Positions 1 to 5,976 of a stretch of 10,021 bases of DNA are shown piece by piece (position 1 is the first letter of the stretch; the number at the start of each line of letters is the position of its first letter). The notes beneath the pieces are model-generated. The model was not told where the DNA came from, did not search any database, and worked only from the letters and a program-made list of their open reading frames with translations. Source of the stretch: Eubacterium sp. Its GTDB lineage: Bacteria; Bacillota; Clostridia; Lachnospirales; Lachnospiraceae. Position numbers and translations under genes: made by a program. Location of the stretch: positions 1 through 10,021 of the forward strand of contig JAFSTZ010000364.1 in the NCBI GenBank assembly GCA_017445525.1, written 5' to 3'.

Positions 1-1496
1 TCCTCGCTGCCTGCATAGTGCTCGTCATAGGCCATAAATACGCAGTAGTCCACGATCCTGCCCTGCTCTGCAGTGTTATAGAACGAGTTGAACTCACGGA
101 TCGGATAGTTATCGGATGAGACGATAAGATCCTGCTTGTGACACTCCACCGTAAGCTCTCGCAAAAACTGGAGATACCCTGCAGCCGACTTATCCTTAAC
201 TCTCTCGAAGTCAATATTTATCCCGTCAAAGTTATACTTTTTGGCTTCCTTTAACAGTTTTTTGATAAGCTTTCTGCGGGATGTGGTCTCTCCCAGCAGT
301 GATGCATGACGCAGCTCCTCTCCCGGGAAATCCCTCACGGTCGGCCAAAGCTTATAGCCGTTCTCATGCACAGCGTTTGCATATGTTTCGTTTGCTATGG
401 AGTTTATGGCTCCTTTGTTGTTCTTCAACACGATCCATGTCGGCGATACAACGTTCACTGGCTCTGCTATGCCAAGGTTTGACGGAAGCTCCGTGTACCC
501 GGAAACAGTTATGTTGTGCCAGCCGATACATACCGATCCCTCTATAGTCTTTTGTGTGAACGAAGTCGGCTCCCTGGTAAACTCAAGTGGCTTGCTCTCC
601 GTCTTTGCGATGGACTCCATAGGGATATAGCCGGACACCCCGTCCTCGGTAACTACAGCCTGGAACTCGTTCTCAGCCTTGTTTACTTCACTCTGATATA
701 CAACATCTCCCTCGTTCAGATCAAGGCTGTATGCATATTTCTTGCCAGGACCCGTGCGAAGTCTCACAGACTCGCCGAGCGTGAGAAACGTATATGTCTT
801 CTCCCTGTCATGATATATGGCTATCCTGTTCGGAGATGTAAACTGCTTGTACTCGCAGATACCGTTCTTGACAGCAAAGTCAAACGCTACATACAGCGCA
901 CCGTTGCTCTCCATAAGCGGTGTCTCACCGTCGATCTCCTCGCCTATATGATAGTCGGTAGTGCCCTCCTCAGTAGTATAGCAGAGCATCTTTTCAGTCT
1001 CATCTACATAAATACGATCGTCCACATATCTGTTGGCTATATCGGAAGGGATGTATGTCTGTCCGCCGACTATGATACCTTTTTTGTCAGAAATGGAACC
1101 GTCGATGATCAAAGCAACCTCATCCTGATTTACACCGAAGATATTCTCAACATCCACCTTTTCCGTCGATGGCCCGAATATCCTGAAAGCAAGGTATCCC
1201 CCGGCACCAAGAGCCGCTAAAAGAAGGATCAATACTATGATGAGGATGATCCTTTTTTTCTTCTTTTTGCGCGCTACCTGCTCCTCAGGAGAATAAAACT
1301 TCGGCTCCTCTTCCTCGACATGCTCCGCTTTCTGCAGATCCTCGCGAAGAGTGCGCTCCAATGCAGCCTCTATATCGTCAGCCGACGGAGGCTCGATCTT
1401 CTCCACAGGACGTACAGATGATCCTTTTTCGACCATCTCCTCCTCAAGCTTCTTGAACTCGTCCTCGTTATTCTTCGTCTTTTTTCTTCTTCCCAT
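1..1496 (-). CDS. Membrane-anchored SH3 / glycoside hydrolase family 18 protein (3' end truncated by window)
   Basis: The visible 498 residues run off the low-coordinate edge. Seen in sequence: an acidic, coiled-coil-prone cytoplasmic head (about 1-75), a KKKKKR stop signal and one transmembrane helix (about 82-105). An extracellular region (about 110-228) resembles a copper-amine-oxidase-N-like beta domain, which is tentative. A bacterial SH3 domain (about 232-297, with RLRTGPG) follows, then a GH18 TIM barrel from about 310. The GH18 signature DGINIDFE is at 424-431, making E431 the expected acid/base, and AYDEH lies near 489-493. GH18 members with SH3 or LysM modules act on peptidoglycan or chitin-like glycans and include spore-germination YaaH-type proteins; the substrate here is inferred. 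The ATG at 1496 follows an AAAGGGAAC ribosome site. No convincing promoter lies in the upstream gap, so read-through from the ior operon is possible. By comparison with a full barrel, roughly the last third of the catalytic domain is missing. Confidence 0.88.
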   Translation of the reverse strand, partial: MGRRKKTKNNEDEFKKLEEEMVEKGSSVRPVEKIEPPSADDIEAALERTLREDLQKAEHVEEEEPKFYSPEEQVARKKKKKRIILIIVLILLLAALGAGGYLAFRIFGPSTEKVDVENIFGVNQDEVALIIDGSISDKKGIIVGGQTYIPSDIANRYVDDRIYVDETEKMLCYTTEEGTTDYHIGEEIDGETPLMESNGALYVAFDFAVKNGICEYKQFTSPNRIAIYHDREKTYTFLTLGESVRLRTGPGKKYAYSLDLNEGDVVYQSEVNKAENEFQAVVTEDGVSGYIPMESIAKTESKPLEFTREPTSFTQKTIEGSVCIGWHNITVSGYTELPSNLGIAEPVNVVSPTWIVLKNNKGAINSIANETYANAVHENGYKLWPTVRDFPGEELRHASLLGETTSRRKLIKKLLKEAKKYNFDGINIDFERVKDKSAAGYLQFLRELTVECHKQDLIVSSDNYPIREFNSFYNTAEQGRIVDYCVFMAYDEHYAGSE

Positions 1497-1535
1497 ATAA
1501 TTGTTCCCTTTATCAATCTCTATCAATAAATTACG

Positions 1536-1667
1536 AAGCGTGAGCCCCTAACTGACAAACTCGGATTCTTTCAGAATCCTCGTTGTCCGTTAGGTTCAAC
1601 TGCTCTTGTATGTATATGCCTTCATGCAAGCATGAGTCATATACATACTTCGATCAGTCTCACGCTT
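1536..1667. repeat. 132-bp nested inverted-repeat element (MITE-like or structured RNA)
   Basis: Three sets of complementary arms are nested in the gap between the amidohydrolase and the GH18 gene. The outer arms are AAGCGTGAG (1536-1544) and CTCACGCTT (1659-1667), 9 bp perfect. Inside lies hairpin A: CCTAACTGACAA (1547-1558) pairs with TTGTCCGTTAGG (1583-1594) with one mismatch, capped by a perfect 7-bp stem GGATTCT/AGAATCC (1563-1569/1573-1579). Hairpin B is 11 bp perfect, GTATGTATATG (1608-1618) with CATATACATAC (1638-1648), and contains CATGC-AA-GCATG (1623-1634). Folded, this gives a closed three-way junction. It starts 11 nt after the amidohydrolase stop and ends about 40 nt before the GH18 start. 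It has no run of T after the outer stem in the minus direction, so it is not a standard intrinsic terminator. I do not recognise it as a named RNA family; a non-autonomous mobile repeat or an operon-internal mRNA stabiliser are the main readings. Confidence 0.75.
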
Positions 1668-1678
1668 TATCGCTCACA

Positions 1679-2515
1679 TCAGCGCTTCCGGTCCTTAGTC
1701 AGCTTAAGTATCTCAGCAGCATTCTCTCCCAGAATCATTTCTTTCTCATCTTTTCTTAACGGCGCATTCATGATCCACTTCAGGCTTTTTTTCTGGCTCG
1801 CCCAAGGTGAATCAGTCCCAAAAAGAACCTTCTCGGCTCCAAAAGCCCTAACTATCTCCACAAAACGCTCTTCATCGAGCATACCTTCCACCTTGACAGC
1901 CGTTGTAGAGAAGGAAGTATCTATCATCACATCCTCTCCCGCCAGAAGATCGACCGCTTCATCCCACATACGCCATCCGCCCATATGAGCCAGGATCAGC
2001 TTATCCGTGCCGGTATCCCTTATCATCTCGAGGATATCGGAAGGTCTGGTATGTACCGGATCGGGAAGTCCTATATCGATGCCCGCATGCACAACTATAT
2101 ATAATCCCAGATCGGTGGCAAACTCAACTATCCTTTTATACCTGATATCACTGAAAAACACTCCCTGATAATCAGGATGAAGCTTTATCCCGCGAATCCC
2201 GAGAGATGCTATCCCTCTCAGTACCTTCTTCGGATCCGGAGAATCGGGATGTATCGCTCCGAACGACAAAAGCCTCTTTCTGTTTGCGGAAAGATTGGTC
2301 TTGTAAGCGACCTCATTTATAGTAGCAACCTGGCGTGGATTGGTCGCAATGGGAAGCACAAGCGCATAATCGATCCCCGCCTCTTCAGTCGAAGCAGAAA
2401 GTCCCGATGCGGTTCCGTCACCATGCGCGTCAACTCCCGCATCCCCCTTCAGCTTCTCGACCGTCACGGCTGCTATCTTGTCCGGATAGGTATGTGTATG
2501 AAAATCAATAATCAT
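1679..2515 (-). CDS. Metal-dependent amidohydrolase (amidohydrolase_2 / TatD-like TIM barrel)
   Basis: A 278-residue soluble protein with the amidohydrolase-superfamily metal signature in order: H6-T-H8 in the first strand (DFHTHT), a lysine in IKLHP (K111), H143 in VVHAG, H177 in LAHMGG and D235 in LFGTDSPW. This layout fits the amidohydrolase_2 branch, whose members are hydrolases or non-oxidative decarboxylases of small, often aromatic carboxylates; TatD-type nucleases share the barrel. The exact substrate cannot be read from the sequence. The start ATG lies inside the last codons of iorB (11-nt overlap), preceded by GGTGGGAT, which implies translational coupling. Being fused into the ior transcription unit suggests, by inference only, a role in aromatic or branched 2-oxoacid metabolism. 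Length and motifs look complete. Confidence 0.88.
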   Translation of the reverse strand: MIIDFHTHTYPDKIAAVTVEKLKGDAGVDAHGDGTASGLSASTEEAGIDYALVLPIATNPRQVATINEVAYKTNLSANRKRLLSFGAIHPDSPDPKKVLRGIASLGIRGIKLHPDYQGVFFSDIRYKRIVEFATDLGLYIVVHAGIDIGLPDPVHTRPSDILEMIRDTGTDKLILAHMGGWRMWDEAVDLLAGEDVMIDTSFSTTAVKVEGMLDEERFVEIVRAFGAEKVLFGTDSPWASQKKSLKWIMNAPLRKDEKEMILGENAAEILKLTKDRKR

Positions 2516-3074
2516 ATCCCACCAAAAATGCTTTCTGATTCATCTCTATGGTTTTCGGAGGAACGGTATTTGCCACTACATCGAGCCACTCTTCCTTGTC
2601 GAAGTCCATGTTTTTGGCTGCAAGCCCGATAATGATCGTATTGAACACACGGGAGTTCCCAAGCTTCTTGGCCTCTTCCATCGCATCTATGGAGATGACC
2701 TTGTGAGTCTTTCCGAGAGTTTCCAGGATATCTGCAGGATACTCGCAGGCACCGGTCACTACCGGCATGGGATCCATACGCTGATCATTCACGATCAGAA
2801 CTCCGTCCTTCTTCAGAAAATGCACATACCTCATAGCCTCCAGTCTCTCAAATGCGATAAGCACATCAGCCTGCCCTTCCTCAACTATCGGCTCGTAAAC
2901 CTTGTCTCCGTAGCGCACATATGTCACGACGGATCCGCCGCGCTGAGCCATACCGTGAACCTCGGACAGCTTGACATCGTAGCCGGCCTTTCTAATGATC
3001 GCACCCAGGATACGGCTCGTAAGGAGCGTCCCCTGACCGCCTACTCCGACTATCATTATATTTTTAGTATCCAT
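2505..3074 (-). CDS. iorB: Indolepyruvate:ferredoxin oxidoreductase, beta subunit
   Basis: A 189-residue protein of the pyruvate-ferredoxin-oxidoreductase gamma-type domain. Seen: an N-terminal glycine motif GVGGQG (10-15) and the family hallmark HGMAQRGG (40-47), followed by a Rossmann-like alpha/beta body. Its length matches the roughly 190 residues usual for IorB. With IorA it forms the oxygen-sensitive enzyme that decarboxylates aryl-pyruvates from tryptophan, phenylalanine and tyrosine transamination, yielding aryl-acetyl-CoA, CO2 and reduced ferredoxin. The ATG begins after a single-base gap from the iorA stop, and the 3' end overlaps the amidohydrolase start, so subunit stoichiometry is probably set by coupling. 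Its place directly after iorA in the usual A-B order supports the assignment. Confidence 0.94.
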   Translation of the reverse strand: MDTKNIMIVGVGGQGTLLTSRILGAIIRKAGYDVKLSEVHGMAQRGGSVVTYVRYGDKVYEPIVEEGQADVLIAFERLEAMRYVHFLKKDGVLIVNDQRMDPMPVVTGACEYPADILETLGKTHKVISIDAMEEAKKLGNSRVFNTIIIGLAAKNMDFDKEEWLDVVANTVPPKTIEMNQKAFLVGYDY

Positions 3075-3075
3075 C

Positions 3076-4815
3076 TTATCTCTCCTTTATATCGATCGCG
3101 CCAAACGGACAGGTACGTGCACACAAGCCGCATCCGTTACACATAGTCTCGTCGATGGCGATAGTACCGTCTTCATTTTTGGTCAGTGCAGGACATCCGG
3201 GTTGCAGACACTTGCCGCAGCGCTTGCATTTATCCGGATCAGGCACACAGACATTCGGGAACTTCAGCCCCTTCAGCAGCGCACACGGACCACATGCGAT
3301 GATGACCGAAACCTCATCCTTTGCAACCTCTTCCTTTACTACCTTCTCAAATCTGTCTATGTCAAAAACGTCAACCTCGACAACATTTTTAACTCCGATA
3401 GACTCACACAGTTTATAGATGCTGACCGCGGGAACCTCCTCACCCTTCAGCGTCTTTCCTGTTGCAGCGTGATCCTGATGTCCGGTCATACCCGTCGTGG
3501 AGTTGTCCATGATGATGACCGTGCCGGTTCCCTGGTTGTAGACCATATTTATCAGTGAATTCACACCGGTATGCATAAATGTAGAATCGCCGATAACCGC
3601 AACCCAATTCTTGATATAATCCTTACCCTTGGCCTTCTCCATACCGTGAAGTGTGGAGATACTTGCACCCATGCAGACCGTGGTGTCGATGACTCCGAGC
3701 GGTGGCGCAACACCGAGTGTATAACAGCCGATATCGCCGGCAGCATGGATCTTTAATTTCTTCAGCACACTGAAGGTGGATCTGTGCGGACAACCCGGAC
3801 ACAGTATCGGCGGTCTCGCCGGAAGATCAGGAAACGCTTTGGTCTGGACAGGCATGCCTGCAAGCTCCTCCCTGAGGAGGTTGGCGCTGTATTCACCCTG
3901 TTTGGTGAAAAGCTCCTTGCCGATGCACTCGATACCCCAGGCCTTCACCTGCTCCTCGATGACAGGCTCAAGCTCTTCAAAAATATAAAGCTTGTCAACC
4001 TTTGAAGCAAACTCCTCGATAAGCTTTTTCGGAAGAGGATAAACCATGCCGAGCTTCAGTACAGAAGCCTCCGGAAATACCTCCTTCACATATTGATACG
4101 GGATACCGCTGGTGATAAATCCTATCTTTGTATCTCCGTACTCAGCTCTGTTTATGGCAAAGTCGCATGAGTCTGCCTCAAGGCGGTTCATCCTGTCCTC
4201 AACTACCAGATGACGCTTGGTCGCGTTAGCCGGAACCATGACATTTTTGCCGGGATTCCTCTCATATGGCTTGTCCTCAGGCTCGACTCTGTCCTTCAAT
4301 TCGACAACTCCCTGCGAGTGTGCAAGTCTCGTGGTGGTTCTCAGGATAACAGGCGTATCGTACTCCTCACTGATGCGGAACGCCTCCCCTACAAAATCCT
4401 TTGCCTCCTGTGAATCAGACGGCTCAAGAACCGGCACCAGAGCTGCTCTTGCTATCGCTCTGGTATCCTGCTCGTTCTGGGAACTGTAAAGTCCCGGATC
4501 GTCAGCTACAACTACCATAAGTCCGGCATTCGCCCCGATATATGATACCGTAAACAGAGGATCCGATGCCACATTCAGTCCGACGCACTTCATGGATGAC
4601 ATGGCTCTCACTCCTGCCATCGATGCTCCTATAGCTACTTCTGTTGCTACCTTCTCGTTGGGTGACCACTCGGCATAGATCTCGGGATACTTTACAATAT
4701 TCTCGCTGATCTCCGTGCTCGGCGTACCGGGATACGCTGCGCTCACCTTGACTCCCGCCTCCCAGGCACCGCGGGCTATAGCCTCGTTGCCTAACATTAC
4801 TACACTTTCACTCAT
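3076..4815 (-). CDS. iorA: Indolepyruvate:ferredoxin oxidoreductase, alpha subunit
   Basis: A 579-residue catalytic subunit carrying thiamine diphosphate and iron-sulfur clusters. Seen: an N-terminal pyrimidine-binding domain opening with GNEAIARGAWEAG and YPGTPSTE (28-35), and the family motif CPGCPHR (339-345). The TPP-binding domain has GDIGCYTLG (360-368) and GDSTFMHTG (409-417), followed by the downstream DN pair at 437-438. The C-terminal ferredoxin-like tail carries two 4Fe-4S motifs: C530/C533/C536/C541 and C559/C562/C565/C569, each ending in CP. The length is close to known IorA proteins. I chose the ATG at 4815 because AAAAGGAG sits just upstream and the conserved N terminus starts there. 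An in-frame extension to 4980 exists but would overlap the preceding gene out of frame and adds no conserved sequence. It begins 19 nt after the NYN gene and ends 1 nt before iorB. Confidence 0.95.
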   Translation of the reverse strand: MSESVVMLGNEAIARGAWEAGVKVSAAYPGTPSTEISENIVKYPEIYAEWSPNEKVATEVAIGASMAGVRAMSSMKCVGLNVASDPLFTVSYIGANAGLMVVVADDPGLYSSQNEQDTRAIARAALVPVLEPSDSQEAKDFVGEAFRISEEYDTPVILRTTTRLAHSQGVVELKDRVEPEDKPYERNPGKNVMVPANATKRHLVVEDRMNRLEADSCDFAINRAEYGDTKIGFITSGIPYQYVKEVFPEASVLKLGMVYPLPKKLIEEFASKVDKLYIFEELEPVIEEQVKAWGIECIGKELFTKQGEYSANLLREELAGMPVQTKAFPDLPARPPILCPGCPHRSTFSVLKKLKIHAAGDIGCYTLGVAPPLGVIDTTVCMGASISTLHGMEKAKGKDYIKNWVAVIGDSTFMHTGVNSLINMVYNQGTGTVIIMDNSTTGMTGHQDHAATGKTLKGEEVPAVSIYKLCESIGVKNVVEVDVFDIDRFEKVVKEEVAKDEVSVIIACGPCALLKGLKFPNVCVPDPDKCKRCGKCLQPGCPALTKNEDGTIAIDETMCNGCGLCARTCPFGAIDIKER

Positions 4816-4834
4816 TTCATATTCTCCTTTTATA

Positions 4835-5770
4835 TTAATAATCATAGAACTCTCTTCGGATGTACACGTTTCTTTGATTATTTTCCAGCTTCTCGACCTG
4901 CAGATCAGGTATGCTGTGTATGAACTTCTGGAAGGTTGCATATCCCATCTGGGATGGCTTGAAGTTCGGATATCTCTCATAGACGCGGTTAGCCAGCTGA
5001 CTGATATCCAAGCCCTCTATACCTTCATTCTCAACACACTTGACCGCAAACTCTACGATCTCGGAGGTGTCATTTTTAAGAGCAACCGTCACGGTTGACT
5101 TATTGCGGTGAAGCTCGAACCCGTCCATCTCCTCGATGAACTTGGACAGAGAGCTGTATCCGTAATTCCTGACATCGAAGTCAGAATACTTCTTGACCAG
5201 AGCGCTTCCTATCTCGCCGAGTCCGGTATCGCGGCCATCGTTCTCGTTCGTCGTGATAACCTCTATGATGGCATCCGCAACCTTCTTCGGCGATACGATA
5301 TTTTGCTTTTTCTTCTTTCCGGACTTGCCGCTCTCACCGTCTATCAGCAACTCTATATCAGTAAATACCGAGCAGGCTCCGCGAAACGACTTGGGCGTCT
5401 TGGACTCGCCCATGCCGATAACCTCCATGCCCGACTCTCTCAGGCGGCTTGCCAGGCGCGTAAAGTCGCTGTCCGACGATACCAGACAAAAGCCTTCGAC
5501 ATTCCCCTCGTAGAGGATGTCCATCGCATCTATGATAAGAGCCGAATCAGTGGAGTTCTTTCCTGTCGTATTCTGAAACTGCTGGATAGGCGTGATGGAA
5601 CGCTCGGCAAGCTCATCCTTCCACTTGTGCATCTGATTGGTCGTAAAATCCCCGTAGATGCGCCGGTAGGTGACTATACCGTGCCTGGTCATCTCATCCA
5701 GGATCACGTCGATATACTTTGCCGAGACATTGTCCGAGTCGATCAGCAGCGCAAATCTCTTGTCGTTCAA
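4835..5770 (-). CDS. NYN-domain (LabA/PIN-like) putative ribonuclease with two C-terminal OST-HTH/LOTUS domains
   Basis: A 311-residue soluble protein. The N-terminal NYN domain (about 4-145) shows the expected acidic residues: D11 and D13 in LIDSDN, D75 and D81 in STDSALIIDAM, and D100/D102 in SSDSDF. These are consistent with a PIN-like, Mg-dependent RNase site. A lysine-rich linker (GKKKKQN, about 151-157) leads to two winged-helix OST-HTH/LOTUS repeats, about 163-232 and 237-305. They share the pattern of a GYSSLSKFIEEM or GYATFQKFIHSI helix, with a tyrosine-phenylalanine or aspartate-phenylalanine element before it. LOTUS domains bind RNA, G-rich RNA in known cases, so RNA processing or decay is the likely role; the target is unknown. 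The start is a TTG at 5770, with AGGAGG 8 nt upstream. A second TTG at 5809 lacks a good ribosome site and lies close to the predicted transcript start. First gene of the ior operon. Confidence 0.88.
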   Translation of the reverse strand: MNDKRFALLIDSDNVSAKYIDVILDEMTRHGIVTYRRIYGDFTTNQMHKWKDELAERSITPIQQFQNTTGKNSTDSALIIDAMDILYEGNVEGFCLVSSDSDFTRLASRLRESGMEVIGMGESKTPKSFRGACSVFTDIELLIDGESGKSGKKKKQNIVSPKKVADAIIEVITTNENDGRDTGLGEIGSALVKKYSDFDVRNYGYSSLSKFIEEMDGFELHRNKSTVTVALKNDTSEIVEFAVKCVENEGIEGLDISQLANRVYERYPNFKPSQMGYATFQKFIHSIPDLQVEKLENNQRNVYIRREFYDY

Positions 5771-5778
5771 AATATCTC

Positions 5779-5784
5779 CCTCCT
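5779..5784 (-). promoter_or_regulatory. Strong Shine-Dalgarno (AGGAGG) fixing a TTG start
   Basis: AGGAGG is read on the minus strand, 8 nt before TTG at 5770-5768. It is the best ribosome site in the operon and decides between two in-frame TTG starts. Strong SD plus weak start codon suggests tuned translation of the NYN protein. Confidence 0.75.
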
Positions 5785-5829
5785 GTGCAGCTGCAGGCCG
5801 CTGCAACAAACCGCCCGCAGCAAATAGAT

Positions 5830-5858
5830 ATTATACCATAAAAATACATACAACGCAA
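5830..5858 (-). promoter_or_regulatory. Sigma-A-type promoter of the NYN-iorAB-amidohydrolase operon
   Basis: Reading the minus strand, TTGCGT (5858-5853) is followed by a 17-nt spacer and a consensus TATAAT (5835-5830). A TG one base before the -10 hexamer makes an extended -10. Transcription should start near 5823, giving a leader of about 50 nt before the TTG start at 5770. The rest of the gap up to the lipase stop (5859-5976) shows no gene. It holds a palindromic CATGCGCATG without a T run, and I see no clear terminator for the lipase gene. Confidence 0.72.
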
Positions 5859-5976
5859 GCAAAAATCGATTCTATTCACAGCTTGGATCAACGATCGAAA
5901 TTTATGATTCCGGCAACCGTGCTTATCCGTATCAAAGCGTAGGTACGGGAAAGTCCATGCGCATGTCCACGGGAAA

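Noticed and set aside
516..1220. A 234-codon plus-strand open frame
   Set aside because: It is antisense to the GH18 gene, whose minus-strand frame has a clear domain order and catalytic motif; the plus product shows no recognisable domain.
4816..4980. N-terminal extension of iorA to an upstream start at 4980
   Set aside because: It overlaps the 3' end of the NYN gene in another frame, has no family similarity, and a strong ribosome site marks the ATG at 4815.
5108..5827. A 239-codon plus-strand open frame
   Set aside because: It is antisense to the NYN/LOTUS gene, which has all expected catalytic residues; it extends over the operon leader and has no family motif.
5953..5971. Palindromic CATGCGCATG downstream of the lipase-like gene as a terminator
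   Set aside because: Short stem, no loop space and no following T run in either direction.
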